Part shown: piece by piece, positions 32,196-63,604 of the stretch
Layout of the letters: each line of letters starts with the position of its first letter
Position numbering within the stretch: the stretch's first letter is position 1
NCBI GenBank assembly: GCA_023079485.1
Contig: CM041108.1
Span: 3,968,001-4,032,000 of the forward strand
Source of the DNA: Archilochus colubris
Taxonomy: Eukaryota > Chordata > Aves > Apodiformes > Trochilidae
Direction: 5' to 3'
DNA: 64,000 nucleotides
The notes under the pieces: generated by a model
What the model saw: the letters and a program-made list of their open reading frames with translations, nothing else
What the model was told of the DNA's origin: nothing
Database searches by the model: none
Translations under genes and position numbers: made by a program

Positions 32196-33044
32196 ACCCC
32201 TCAAGGAACTCTAAGGAATTTGCTCCCACAAAAGCATCGCTGCCTAAATTCTGGAATATTATTTCACAAAGCTGGGAGGGAAATCACCCCCACTCAGTTG
32301 AATACACTTGTATCTGCACAGGGGTGTTGCAGGGGAGATCAAAGCCAGGCTGTGTTGTGAAAACACAGCATGAGAGCTGATCTCCTCTGGAAAGTTTATA
32401 AACACAGCGACAGGTCTCTCAGATTTATTGATAAACTTGCTCAGAAAAGGAAAACAAACACTGGCAGCGAGTTGGTTTCACCACAAGCTACACTTGGGAG
32501 GGAAAGGTCTTCATTCCCCTCCCTTCTAGGAATACTTCCAGGCTATTCCACAGGAGCATCTGACTTCCTCTCTGTTGCCAAAGGCTGGAATGCACATATC
32601 AATGCACCAAAAGGGATGGAAAATGAAGAATATGCTGTCAGTATTTAATTTTCATCTCTGTTGCCTCTGCTTTCCTCCTCTTTCTCCCCCTCAATGTTCT
32701 CAGGGGGCTTGAGGGACCCACAATACACAAAGCACATCTTGGTCCTGCAGGCACACTGTTTATGGGATGCATCCCTTCAGCACCCATGGGGCACCCCTGA
32801 GCAAGAGGAAGGAGGACAGCCTGCCAAGCACCAAGGAGTCTTGTTGCCTCTTGAGGCTTTCCCGCAGCAAGGAGCAGTCAGAAGGACCTGTGCTGTCTCT
32901 GAAATACTATAGGTGTGTGCAGCTGTTTTTTGGGAAATACAACTTGGAAAAAGAAGTAACCTCATCAGCCTTTCACCTGGACTTGATTCCACTTGGCTCA
33001 TCCTGATGGACACTGCAATGAGGGAGGGCAGCACATACAAACAG
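32196..33044. other. Intergenic DNA downstream of SC5D
   Basis: No gene or repeat recognised. Confidence 0.6.
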
Positions 33045-33418
33045 AGCTCCTGCCATGAGATGCTTTATTGTTCTATTTGTGCCACATTATTCTTCTCTTT
33101 GTGCCACATTGTTGTTCTTTTTGTAAAGCCACAGCACAGCCCCCAGGTAGAGCAGGGACCTTAGCAGAGATCCACAGGCAGCTGGGAGGCAGGGGGAGCA
33201 GGGCAGGTCTGTGGCACAGAGCAAGGTGATAACTCAGCAACCAACCACCACCCTTTTTGGGACCAGGGACAGGCCAGGGTGCCCGTCAAGAATTGCCCTG
33301 TGTTAGTTGTGCCATCAGGGGGTGGAGGCTCTTTGTCCATGGGAAAATAGTCTCGAGAGGCTGGGGAGAAACAGGAGGAAATCTGGCCAGGGAACCTTAT
33401 CCTGGAGAGGGAAGAACC
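33045..33418 (-). other. SC5D: SC5D 3' UTR (inferred extent)
   Basis: Runs from the SC5D stop to just past the only near-canonical poly(A) signal downstream. Close to that signal the minus strand carries a 22-bp direct repeat. The end point is inferred from the signal, not observed. Confidence 0.7.
33064..33069 (-). terminator. SC5D polyadenylation signal AATAAA
   Basis: The plus strand reads tttatt, that is AATAAA on the coding strand, about 350 bases after the stop codon. Confidence 0.75.
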
Positions 33419-33844
33419 CTACTCAGTCTTGGTATCCACGGTGCCATTAGGCACCCCCAAACCTTTCTCTCGGAGCTTGCGCAAGTAGTCGTGTGGGCCT
33501 TTGCCCTCGAAGGCTGTGGGGCTCTTGTAGGAGCCACCAATCTTGTCCCAGAGGGTGAAGTACTGCCCGTAGTTGTAGTCAAAATAGAGGTGGTGGTCTG
33601 TGTGGTGGGCTGATCCATTGATGATGTGGCGCAGGAGGCGAGGGACGCGGTAGTCGCCATCGTGAATGGAGATGGTCCAGACGTTGACAAAGATGTAGAG
33701 GCCCAAGTAGGTGACTTTGTGCAGGGGGAAAAGGAAAGGATAGATGTGGTAGGGCAGGCTCTGCATGAAGCCATCAACAGGATGGAAGGCATGGCTGGCG
33801 AAGGGCGTTGCGATCTTCCAGAGATGGTGGGGTTTGTGGAAACG
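33419..33844 (-). CDS. SC5D: SC5D coding exon 4 (last)
   Basis: Encodes [10 protein letters not shown] to the stop (TAG), carrying the second and third histidine clusters. Acceptor tttccacag. Confidence 0.97.
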   Translation of the reverse strand, partial: RFHKPHHLWKIATPFASHAFHPVDGFMQSLPYHIYPFLFPLHKVTYLGLYIFVNVWTISIHDGDYRVPRLLRHIINGSAHHTDHHLYFDYNYGQYFTLWDKIGGSYKSPTAFEGKGPHDYLRKLREKGLGVPNGTVDTKTE

Positions 33845-35212
33845 CTGTGGAAAGAGGGCACGCCATCAGTCCCTGGGGTTGGGGGGAGGCTGGTCTGTTT
33901 AAGGGTGTCCCCAGGCTGGTGACACTCACTGCCTGGGAGACATGGGGGCTAAGGATCAGGGGTAGTCACTGCTTGAAGGGTGGGAGCACCCTGACTCCCA
34001 TCCCAGCACTGACTGAGGTGAGAGAATCCAGCTGGACCCAGCCCACAATTCCCACCCCTCAAGGTGTGCATTCCCTAGGAAGAGCAGCTCAACCCCAGCT
34101 CTCAGCTGAAGTTCCCCACCCCAGATGATACCTTATAAAACAGTTTGTGGTGGAGACCACGGTGTATCCAGTAGATGCCCATGTCAGTGAAGAAGAGGAA
34201 GGACAGCATGCTGAGGAAGACTCCTGGCCAGCCTAAGAGAACAGGGTAATTAGGGATGGCACTCAGAGGTGCCAGGTGACAAGGGCCAGTGAGGAGCAGG
34301 GGCTAGGGAGGCATGGTGGCCCTCTCAGTGGGAGGTGTGTATGAGCTGTGTCAGGCAGCCTGACTCAGGGAATGAAAGTCAGGCCCTGGTTTGTTGGGAA
34401 GGGAAGGTCTTTTCCCTGAGCCAGGACAGAGGGTGCCTCCTCCCGTGGGTGTAAAGGAACTTGGAACTGTGACCAATTGATGGGGCCAGCTGGAGGCAGG
34501 AGGCATGCAGGTGGAATCTGCGGAGCTTGTAACAGGGTGTGCTGTCACCAGGAAAAACAAGGGTACACTTCCTGCCCTGGGGAACTGAGGAAGGTGACCA
34601 GGGCTGTGGGGAGAAGGTGACAGTGGCAGGGGGACACAGCTCACCATATGGGGAGTCCTCAATGTTGTCATAGAGCTTGCTGTAGCCCCGCACCTCGGCG
34701 AAGAAGAGGGCGACGGTGGGGACGCTGATCCAGGGCAGGGAGCGCAGCGCGTAGGTTATCTCCCGACGTACCTGGTTCTGTGAGGGGGGCAGAGGAAGAG
34801 AGAGGTTGGTAGGGGGCAGAACAGCATCCCTCGAGGGGCAGCAAACAGGCAGCAGGGACAACCAGACACGCACATCACTTGGAATGGCCTCGGACTGGAG
34901 GAGAGCAAGGGGGATGCAGGTGTTGGTGGAAGGTCATGGTGGGGAGATGCCCCAGGGCGTGGGTGAGGAGGGTGCCAGGGGGGTAGCATGGGGTGCACTC
35001 ACCTCTAGGAACTGGGGGTGCTTCTGGAGCTCATGGTCAAAGACAAAGTAGTAGCTGAGGGTGCCGAAGAGCAGGTAGAGTGTGAGGGCCCCCAGGTTGG
35101 TGATGACAAAGAGGCTGAGGAGCTGGCGGCAGGGCTCATCTTCAGGCCAGCTGCTGGGGTATACGTAGGGTGTGAGGAGGTGCCGGTCAGCAGCTTCCAG
35201 AACCAGATCCAT
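33419..35212 (-). CDS. SC5D: Lathosterol 5-desaturase (sterol C5-desaturase), 4 coding exons
   Basis: Endoplasmic-reticulum membrane enzyme that introduces the C5 double bond into lathosterol, giving 7-dehydrocholesterol, late in cholesterol synthesis. The four exons encode 289 residues (the human protein is 299; the difference is mainly in the C-terminal tail). The fatty-acid-hydroxylase histidine clusters that bind the di-iron centre are all present: HRGLHH (138-143), HKPHH (151-155) and HHTDHH (228-233). Hydrophobic segments lie at about 33-55, 84-100 and 118-136. The start [10 protein letters not shown] is in strong Kozak context (gccaccATGG), and the protein ends TKTE as in mammals. Exons: 35003-35212, 34645-34777, 34132-34232, 33419-33844; phases close throughout. 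Sits between TECTA and SORL1 as in other vertebrates. Confidence 0.97.
34132..34232 (-). CDS. SC5D: SC5D coding exon 3
   Basis: Encodes [19 protein letters not shown] then [15 protein letters not shown]: a membrane segment followed by the first histidine cluster. Acceptor ttctcttag, donor gtatca. Confidence 0.96.
34645..34777 (-). CDS. SC5D: SC5D coding exon 2
   Basis: Encodes [20 protein letters not shown] through [10 protein letters not shown]. Acceptor cccctcacag, donor gtgagc. Confidence 0.96.
35003..35212 (-). CDS. SC5D: SC5D coding exon 1
   Basis: Encodes [20 protein letters not shown] through LQKHPQFLE. The exon extends eight bases upstream of the ATG to an acceptor (tcccacag at 35221-35228), so the remaining 5' UTR lies in a separate exon. 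Donor gtgagt. Confidence 0.96.
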
Positions 35213-35559
35213 GGTGGCTCCTGTGGGAAAGAGAGAGAGGGGTCAGTGTGAGTGATCACAGAAGGGGTGCAGATGGTGTCTCCCACCCTCCAGCCCCTGT
35301 CCACCCCAAGGCTTTTGTGGGTCTGGTCCAAGTGATGCAGAAGGTCGAGCACCCATGGGGGTGTTGGTGGTGGTGCCATCAGTCATCCCTCAGGATCACC
35401 AGGTGGATCTGGGAGATGTAGGCTGTGGGAGATGCAGAAGTCTGGGGCTTCCCCTGCTTCCGTGTTGTCTTGCTGTGGGTGAGGTCACCCAGGGCACCGT
35501 GCTGTGCCGGGGAGAGGGTGGCAGCAGGACAGAGGTTTCAGGGAGCAAGACCACCCTCT

Positions 35560-36330
35560 AGGGACCATGGTGGCAGCGGCTGCTGGCGGGTTTAAGGTCC
35601 CCCCGGAGCGTCCTGCCTGGTTCTGGGTCTCCCAAGGCGAATCCCGAGAAGGACCGTGAGCAGGCAGGGGACAGCAGTGGTGACAGTCCAGGGCCGGGGG
35701 GTTCGGCGTTTTGGGGTCGCGACGGCGAGTCCCCCCGACGCCACGGCAGGGGAAGGAGCTGCGGAAAGGGTAGGGGGGAGGGGGAAAGGAGGTGGCCCGG
35801 TGCCGGAGCGGCACAACCGGGTCGTGCCGCGGGTGAGAGCTGTGGGTGATCCCGCCGGAGCCGTACCCGAGGAGCGGAACCGTCGCAGTGTTCCCCCGCA
35901 CCCCTCGTCTCCCCGCACGCCTCTCCCGTCCCCCAATACCTGCTTGTGGGTCCCTGGCAGCGCGGGGCGGAACCGGGGCGGTACCAGTCGGTAGCGCCAC
36001 GCGACGTCAGCAGCCGAGCAGCTCTCGCCACCGGAGGCTGCGTGGGGCCGGTCCCGGTGCCGGTCCCGCCCCCCGACCCGTCCCACCCCGCCCCGTGTGC
36101 CCGGAGCGGGTCCACCCGCTGCCCGTGGGAGTGGCCGGGGACGGCGGGGATCTTCGTGTCTCTGATTGCCGGGGGCGTGGCGGAAAAAGGGGCGCGGGTG
36201 GGAGGGGGGAAGAGCCCCGCGGGTTTTGTTTTGCGGGTGCAGGGGGTGGGGCGATGGGGAGAAGCGGAGACAGCAAAAGTGCTTGGCAGGGCTGTAGGGG
36301 GTGGGGCGTGGGGCGTGGGGCAAACGGAGT
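35560..36330. promoter_or_regulatory. CpG-rich island, SC5D promoter and 5' UTR exon
   Basis: Strongly G+C- and CpG-rich compared with both flanks, upstream of the first coding exon. A good minus-strand donor (agcag then gtattg, exon edge at 35940) suggests that the non-coding first exon ends there. Long open frames on both strands here follow from the high GC content and are not genes. The transcription start is not defined. Confidence 0.8.
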
Positions 36331-36371
36331 AGCAAGTGTCAGATTGTAGAGGACCACTGAGAAAATCGAGT

Positions 36372-36625
36372 ATCATAGAATTTTCAGGGTTGGAAGGGAC
36401 CTTTAAGTTAAGGAACACCACCCAGTTCCAACCCCCCTGCCATGGGCAGGGACACCTCCCACCAGCTCAGGTTGTTCAGAGCCCCATCCAGCCTGGCTTT
36501 AAAACTTCCAGGGATGGATGGGGCTTCCATCACCTCTCTAGCATCCTGTGCCAGTGTCTCACCACCCCATGGTGAAAAACTTCGACCTATATCTCATCTA
36601 AATCTCTAGTTTGGCAGTGCCAAGT
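36372..36625 (-). mobile_element. CR1 LINE 3' end (5'-truncated)
   Basis: The plus strand begins atcatagaatttt and continues with ggttggaagggacct, ttccaacccccctgcc and agccccatcca, the reverse complement of a CR1 3' UTR. It lies at the edge of the SC5D CpG island. Confidence 0.93.
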
Positions 36626-36719
36626 ACAGCAGGCAGTGGTACTTGGATGCCTTTAAAATCAGGCATGCTGATGTTAAAACTATTGCAGGACTTTGATTTT
36701 TATTTTTTTTTTTCTACTC

Positions 36720-37190
36720 TCTTTGTCCCAGGCAAAACACAGAGTGACAATGGATCAAGCTTTACCAGTGCCATAGTGAAAGATTGGGCTGGAAAGGAGG
36801 GAATGCTATGGATTTCCCACACACCCCATTGTCCCCAGGAAAACAGAGTAGGGGGCAGAGCTAATGGGGGATTGAAACCTTCAACCACATGAACCTGGAT
36901 GCTCCAGATAAACAAGTGGTATGGGCTAATGGGTAATGCAGCACAAAGGGCCTTTCTAAAGCCTGTGTCCTTCTGTTTGAATCCAAGTAACCTGACTGGA
37001 AGTATTCAGGACACTTTAGAGGTGGGGCAGTCTGTTAGGGTTAAACTACCTCTATCTGAAGCCAGGCCTGTGACTCAAACTCAACCTCACGGCCCTCTAG
37101 CCTGGGAAGCTACTGACAGTAATGGCACAAAATATAGCAGCAGTTTGCAATGGGGTTTTCCTTCTTTTTCAATGGGGTAATGTGGTTGGG
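36720..37190 (+). pseudogene. Retroviral integrase remnant (catalytic core end and C-terminal domain)
   Basis: A frame ending at 36892 shows the second catalytic aspartate in the motif SDNG and the HTPHCPQ block that precedes the catalytic glutamate, but the position expected for that glutamate reads glycine. After a frame change, a second frame (to 37180) shows VGQSVRVKLP and a WGFPSF end, resembling the C-terminal DNA-binding fold of integrase. The N-terminal zinc domain is missing. Confidence 0.72.
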
Positions 37191-38000
37191 TTTTCCTCAC
37201 CAAGAGAGCATTTTCCAGAACCCTGCCAGGTGATGGAGGCTACAAGGACCCAGGGATAAATCCCACCTCTGACACCAGCTGGCGAGCAGCAGTGCAGTGT
37301 CCCTGGTACTGCTCCAGCCCTTGATGATGTTATTCCTCCTCATTTTTGGTTGAAGAATCCCAGAATGGCCCTGGGCTCAGACATAGGGTAAATACACACT
37401 CTAATCAGGGATTTAAACCTTTCTTCTGGGGTTATCCACAACAGTGAGGTATATACAGAAAGTGAATGGAGCTGGGATGAAAATAATGGGGGAATTTACC
37501 AACTTCAAGGAACAGTAAGGAAAAAAAAATTGAAATAGGATGCTGAATGATTAATGGAACTACCTATAAAAAGGTATCTCTGATTTCTGTGTAAACCATC
37601 ACATTTAATCCCACAGTAAAGGATCAAAAGCTTTCTACCTTTGGCAAACTGGGTTGTTGGAACTATTTTACCTTAGTACAGCCTGTTTGTGTGGTTTGGT
37701 TCTGCCCTAATGACAGCGTGGGACTATCATTTCAATTCAAAATAGCCATTATAAACCCCATAACAACAACAACGCCAATGATAACAACATCCAGGATAAC
37801 ACCCCTCTGTTATGCAGGGTAGGAAACCTCTCCTCCTAAATTTCAAAGGCAGGACCATATGCAGTCATGGGACATGCAGCAAATATTGCTTAACCCTTCT
37901 TTGTCATTCAAGAGAGTGGAAGTGTCTATGCAAATAGATATTTCCACCATCAAACAGAATGTTCACCTTTTGGGGCACACCATTGATCCTCTTAGAAACA
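37191..38000 (+). other. Degenerate region between integrase-like and Env-like remnants
   Basis: Occupies the place expected for the Env surface subunit. I cannot recognise conserved blocks; no frame stays open over a meaningful length. Confidence 0.5.
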
Positions 38001-38009
38001 CCAGAGGAC

Positions 38010-38452
38010 ACTATCCTGTCTAAAAAGAGATGCACAAGGTATGATGGGGACTGGACTAGGTATATTAAATACCATTGATACAGAAACACTTGGTAACAAA
38101 CTAAACAAGATAGTGAATAATTTTGAAATCCATGGATCAGCCTTTGATTTTTTTACCAGCTCTAGAAGGTCAGCAATGGGTAACCTCAGTCCTCTATTCT
38201 GATTTAGATATAGTGCACGACAGTGATCACCAGCAGTTGGCTAATGCCGTAGGAATTGCTCAGACCAACATTTCATTAGCACTGAGCTGCCTCCAGGCTC
38301 AGTTCTGGGCACAGTCCATGGTTGATGCAATAATCAGAGAGGGAGAGAATGTGTTTTCACCTGTGGGAGTCAGAAAGGTGAGCTGGGATCACCCTATGCC
38401 TTTTGAAAAGAAATTTCAGTCGTGGTGGCAACTTGTTAATTTGACATGTTAA
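38010..38452 (+). pseudogene. Retroviral Env transmembrane-subunit remnant
   Basis: A Gly- and Leu-rich segment after a Lys-Arg pair (about 38020-38115) resembles a fusion peptide and the following heptad region. A frame change then leads into an open stretch to 38452 with a helical, Ala/Gln/Leu-rich segment and a tryptophan-rich end. The two parts are in different frames. Similarity to retroviral Env is judged by pattern only. Confidence 0.6.
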
Positions 38453-38460
38453 TTTGACAT

Positions 38461-39814
38461 CAAATCTGTGCTTCTGTAGTAATTGTAAGGGTTGGAGTGA
38501 CAAACACCATCTACCCCGTTGTGGCATTAGGAATTCAGTGTGGCAACACTGTGTTGTGCATCACAGAGCACTGAGTCTGAGCTTTCAAAAACAAGCACGT
38601 GAATGATTGGGAAACAACTGATATTGATGCTCGTATGGGAAAAGAGCAGGAATTTTAATATATTTTTTATTCTTTTTGTGAAAGCAACACTTTAAAGGCC
38701 CAAGACATCTGTTTAGGTACTAAACAGAGTGTTTGACATTTTAAAATATGCTCTGATGTTAATCCTGAGTCTGTCTTGGTGCATGTTGGGAAAGGACGTG
38801 AATGTTTAAGAACCCTCTGTAGTGACTTAGCAGGAGGCACTGAGACAGGAAAACTTGACAGTCACTCAAATCTCTGCATTTCTCTTTCCACCCAGGGTAT
38901 GATTCCAGCTTTTTTTGTACTAGAATGTACAAGACAGGAGCATGCTGTGTGACACTATCTCCAACCCCTCTCAGAATGGGCATTTCTTTGCTCAAATCCC
39001 TGCTGAAACACCCCAAATCACATTTGAAGGAGGGCAGATTTGGGCCTCTTGTGCAAGGCTGTGGCAGCTGTGCTGAAAACCCCAGTACCATTAGCATGGT
39101 CATGAATATTCATGAGTACTAGCAGAAAACATTGACTTGATTGCACCAGCACCACACAGCTGGCTCAGAAACTGGGCCAGATTTGCCCCTGTTCTGCAAG
39201 TGGGTGGAAGGGTCAAGGCAGGGGGAAAAAAAATTGGCAAAATTTGCCACACTGAATTAGTATGGAGGAGAAATGGGAGAAACTGGGAAGAGATAGAGAG
39301 ACATTAGAATAGGGATGAATGAGAAATGAGAAGTTAATGGAAGAAATGGAAAGAAAATGCAATGAGAATGGAAATTAAACATGTGGAGGGCAGAAGTGCA
39401 AAGGTGTAAAGGAGCAGAGAAAAGGGAAGGAACCTATGATATGAAAACACACGAACAGCTGGTACTGGAATATCTATTGTGAAGTATGGAAGAGCTGCTT
39501 TTCCTAAATCTGGGAAAATCCCATTGACTTACACTAAATTCTCCTTCTGCTCATTCTAACAACTGGAGCAATGGAAGGCAGTGCAAAAAACCTCACCAAC
39601 AAATGCATGTGGGGGCAGAAGCTGTTGCAGACTTATTAAAAACTTTCATTATTGGCGTAGGAATGTTTGGTATGGCTGAAAGCATCATCAGGAACTGTGT
39701 TTTACCATCCTAAACTAATCCCTCCTGGGGATGCTCTTCAGCCCCCAACATCCCTCTGGCCCCAGCTGCCTCTCCCATCCCCTCTGCCATCACACAGGAC
39801 CACACTGCTTACGA
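38461..39814. other. Intergenic DNA downstream of TECTA
   Basis: A/T-richer than the flanks, with a purine-rich stretch at 39250-39440. It may include the 3' remainder of the retroviral insertion, but I see no long terminal repeat. Confidence 0.5.
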
Positions 39815-40758
39815 AGGATTACAACACATTTTATTCTCACACAGCCATTTCACAGAGTACAAACAGAAGACTCCAACACAGACAGCACCCCCACAGCCCC
39901 CAGCACCCCAAGGCTGCTCTTCAGTCTCCCACCTCAACGCTGCCCTGCACCCACAGTCCTCAATCCTGCTCTGACCCTCAAAGAACTCTGTTTTGGTGCA
40001 CTATGCAAACACAGGAGGGAATTCCATCCCTTATTTCTCTGGCTTCTTGTCCTTGCCCATTAAAAAGCACCTCTTTCCAAACACTGGGACTGGTTGTCAC
40101 TACTAAAAGGTGTCCCAGACCCCCGGGGGCCCTCTGCCACACACCTCAGCTCCAGAGAGCCAGAGGGCAGCGTGTTCCTGAGATGTCACGACATCTGATG
40201 GCAATGATGACAATGATCTCATGACTTGGCCTGTGACACCTACCTCTAGCCAAGGATGTGCACACAGACAGCAGTTCTCAAGGATGGTGGAGGCCCATGG
40301 CCACCCATGTGAGGACACAGCACGTGCTCTGGCCTGTCCCACAGGGGTGTGGGCCACCTACCATGCATGCTACAAGGGAAGGCTGAAAAAAAGAAAAACC
40401 TACCTCGAATCCCACATCGATGATGGAAAGATGAAAATTAAAAAAAAAAAAAGAACAGCTCAACAAACAAACAAATTCCCACATCGATGCCAGAAAACTG
40501 CAAAACAAAAATAACCAACAAACAACCCAGGTCCCACCCTGATGCTGGCAAACATCCAGCTCTGCCTCACTGCCACTGTGCTTGCCACGTGCCACTTTTC
40601 TGTCCAAGTCCACTCGCTCTGCAGATCAAGTCCTTCTCTTGCCTCCACATTGCAGGACAGGTGGGTGGCAGCTTGAGCATTGTGTGGGTGCTGTCTCCTA
40701 CCCTACAAAGACTCAGGCTGAGGTGAGAACAGTACTTGGCTGGGTGGCAGAGCAGCAC
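39815..40758 (-). other. TECTA: TECTA 3' UTR (inferred extent)
   Basis: From the stop codon to just past the first canonical poly(A) signal. It contains an A-rich (plus-strand) patch at 40385-40520 with the word cccacatcgatg twice (40411 and 40478). Confidence 0.7.
39830..39835 (-). terminator. TECTA polyadenylation signal AATAAA
   Basis: The plus strand reads tttatt (AATAAA on the coding strand), about 925 bases after the stop codon. Confidence 0.75.
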
Positions 40759-60187
<19,429 letters not shown>

Positions 60188-60188
60188 C

Positions 60189-63100
60189 CTAGGGGAAGGA
60201 AAGAAACCTGGACGTGCATCACATTGGTAGGAAACTGCATCCTCCAGCAACCCCCAGGTGATGATGCCCATCACCATCACCTCCCGGAGCTGCCCAACCA
60301 CCCCAGGGACACACGGATGCTTCAGGGCTGGAGGTTTCCCCTCACCTGCTGGGCAGATACAAAACATGAAGTGGTGTAATGAGACCTCCCGGGTGAGAGC
60401 AGCAAATCACCCTGCAGGTATTGCCAAAGCAAGCCCATAACCCATGCTGAAAAGCTGTTGTTAATTTCACGCAGTGCTTGGAAGTTGTAAATAACCCCCC
60501 GGCTCTCCACGGGCTGTCTCTTCTCCTGACAGTTCACAAGTAATTCCTCCCTGATCTGCTTAGCACCAGCATGGACACAAGGGAAAGAAGCTTCTCCCTG
60601 CTCCAGACACCAGAGCTGCCTGGGCAATGATAGTTAAGGGGTTTCAGACCCTGCTTTGACTAATCCTCTGTGCTGGCTGCTTACACAGTGCTCACTTACC
60701 CTCTTTGACAAGTGTGGAAGAAGCACAAACGTTTACACAGCTGGGCAGCTCCTTGCTGTACAGGAATCAATGACAGAGAGAGAAGCAGATAGAGGGCTGG
60801 GTGAAATGGAAGCAAAATCCTCTGCCAGCTCTAATTCCTTCCGTGCCTAATGCAATTTGTTACTCCTTATTAATCCAATTGAAAACAGCACTAAAACACC
60901 TGCTTTGATTTCTTCGCCTGCTGCTTCTTTTTGTTACGTGCAGGCTCTCACCTGGAGCTCTCAGGAAGGTGTCCTGTGCTCTGCTGGAAAAGCACACCTC
61001 AGCTTCAGTCACAAACTACACCTAGACATGACTTACAGCCTTACTTTCAATGGCAGCCTCTCTCCACCTTATGTCCCCATGCACTTCAGGACACACCACC
61101 TACAAAACCCAGCACCTCCCAGTTCTCTCTCCATAAATCTCTTTCTATAATGTATGAGGACCAAGAGATCCAACTCCTAAATATATCCACACAAATCCAT
61201 AGAGTATACAGCTCAGGGAACATGCTATCATCTGTCCCACATCACTTGCACTTGGTTCCTGTTACCAGGAGCTTGGAAAGTGAGAAATAGGGTGGAAGGA
61301 AAGTTCCTCCCTGCGCCACAACCTGCCCCCAGCAACCAGGTTTTGCATCGAGAGAAATTCATTCTGCTACAGAAAAGTTTTACTACATTCCCTATCTTGA
61401 AAAGATGAAAGGAGGATGAGAGAATTTTATATAGATCATAAATCAGAGTAGATTTGTTAGCAGAGACCAAGCAGGTAATTAGTGGAGACCACGGCAGTCC
61501 AAGGACAAGGCACTGCCTTGGAAACACGACTGACAGTAAAGACTAAATTAGTTAACATATCACATTTAAAAAAAAAAAAAAAGAATTTTTTTAGGTATGG
61601 AAAAAAAAAATTACCAACCTGTTTCAGAGACTAGAGGAACAATCAGGTCTGAAATTTTAGACCAATCTTGGTAGACCAGGGAGAAATCCTATGTCAGTGG
61701 AGAATGCATGCTGGTCCTCCTTTGCCAAATACTGCTGATGACTGAAACGATGTCTCAGTCCCCTCACTCTGGCAGCTGAAAAGTCTGTTTTTCTTCAATG
61801 CTGCTCCAGGGCTGGAGGAGTGTTGAGTTGCAATCGCAACTGTTGCCTCTATTGATAACCAGCACACTAATCTGGAGATCAGATTCTGGCCTGGAGAGGG
61901 AGAGGAGCCTCTTTCTTCCCCCAAACCTCACCCCCTTCAGGTGGATTCAGATGGAAATGTCAGTGAGCTGGAGCTGGGCTCGTGGCTGTGCTGCTCAGCA
62001 TCTCTTTTTGCTGAAGGAAAAAAAAAAAAAGTCAGAAGAATTGAGCCCCCTCCTCCTTTGTGGAAGGGAAAAAAAAATGCCCCATGTATATAATGTTACA
62101 GGATTAGCATTAAACCGTGCGAGGCTTAAAGCACCACTCAAAGGCAGTGCCCCAGAGTTTCCATGGAGTTACTTTTCCCTCCAAGTCTTGTTTTAGTTTG
62201 TGCAATGCAACTTAACTTCTGCTTGGAAAGGTGGAAGAAGAAAAACTTACCCAGTGCAGTGCACTCCCTGCAAATCCACTGCAGAGGGTTTCATTGCTAT
62301 TCCCATTTCCATCCTCCCTGAAAGGAATTTTTACTCCAGATGGTGGGGAGTTTAACTGGGGGACTGCTCTGAGCTTTGGTATCATTTCCACTCCTACAAT
62401 CTGCCATTTCCACAGGGATATTCCCTGCTTCCAGTGCCTGGGCTGCATGGCATTCCTGTAAATTCACTGCTGAACTCATCTCCCAGCACTATCCCCCTTC
62501 TGATGCGGGCACCCACATCCCAGCCTTTCCTCCAGCTCCATCATCCCTGCACTCCACCTCTCACAGCAGCAGCTCAGGAGCTTTGTTAGATTCACAGCTG
62601 CCTTGAGGGACACCCCTGTGGCCACCCGAGCTGGGTGTTTGTTGTTCCCTGGCAGTTGGTGGTGTTTCCACCCGTGATGATTGTCCTTGCAGAGGGTGTG
62701 CAGGGATGGCTGCTGGCCCTGGAGAGCCTCAGCCTGCACAGCAGGGACCACAGCTCTTCATCCAGCCCCCTTCTGCAGCCTGAGAGAAGAACTCTGCCTT
62801 AGTTTCCTTCGCATCAGTGTCAGAGGAGAGGCAGGACAGTGGCCAAGGGCTGCAGGAAGCACTGGGCAGAGCCCCATTACAGAGTTTCCTGCACTGCCTG
62901 CATTAAGGCTCAGGCAAGGCAGGGGGTGATCCAACCCAAGGCAAGGATCCAACCCAGCACTCCAAGTGTGGGAAAACAGCCCTGACACCACCACACAGAC
63001 CAGCTCTTGCAGAAGAAGGATTTTCACTCCTGACTTTTGGGTGGGGAGCCTTTTATGACCCTGGTTGCTTCTGCAAGTGTGTTTAGGAAGTCCATTTCAG

Positions 63101-63600
63101 AAGAGTTGTATCCTACTCAACAGTTGCTCTTAGTGTGTCAGGGCACTGAGCAGCACACTGCCTCCACAGCAAACCCCAGAGTCTGTTCTGTTTTTTCTCT
63201 TCCTAGCTCTGACCTTAAGGAAAAAAAACATGCATTAAAATAAGAGGCAAGGGAGCCTCTGGCTGCTTGACCTCAGCAGAGCAACTGCAGACAGCACTTT
63301 GGCTCATTCTCATTTTGAGGGAGCTGGCCCAGCCCAGGGCAGGCAACTGGATGTCCAGCCAAGGACATGGAGCAGGTAACAGAGAGTGAGCTTGAGCCTT
63401 TTTCTTCACTTGGAAGTGGAGATGAGTCCCTGCCACAGAGAAGTACACTCGAGGTCTTCCAGCACTTCCAGCACTGTGGCTCCTCCTGCAGCATCTTGCA
63501 GAAGGGGGGTGGCTGTGCCCGAGCTCCCTTGTGCCTGAGATGGAGAGAAACTCTTTTGCTTCAGGGAACGCAAAAGTGCAAAACTCAGGACTCTCTTCTT
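60189..63600. other. Upstream of TECTA coding start: 5' UTR intron and/or intergenic DNA
   Basis: No coding exon recognised on either strand. A-runs lie at 61567-61583 and 61600-61611, and another near 62020. There is no CpG island, in contrast to SC5D and SORL1. The TECTA 5' UTR exon and promoter should be in this stretch or beyond the right edge. Confidence 0.55.
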
Positions 63601-63604
63601 GTGT

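Larger units (their letters stand above)
36700..38460 (+). mobile_element. Decayed endogenous retrovirus fragment (pol 3' end to env)
   Basis: An integrase-like segment is followed at the expected spacing, on the same strand, by Env-like segments. Gag, protease, reverse transcriptase and recognisable long terminal repeats are not seen. Frame changes, stops and at least one lost catalytic residue show that it is not functional. The pol-env organisation suggests a gammaretrovirus-like (class I) element, but this is inference. Confidence 0.75.

Noticed and set aside
35485..36421. Several long open frames on both strands in the SC5D CpG island
   Set aside because: Stop codons are rare in DNA this GC-rich. 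The translations are Arg/Pro/Gly-rich without domains, and the block fits a promoter with a non-coding first exon.
38759..39103. Minus-strand frame of 114 codons downstream of TECTA
   Set aside because: No domain, splice context or similarity to a known gene, and it lies beyond the TECTA poly(A) signal.
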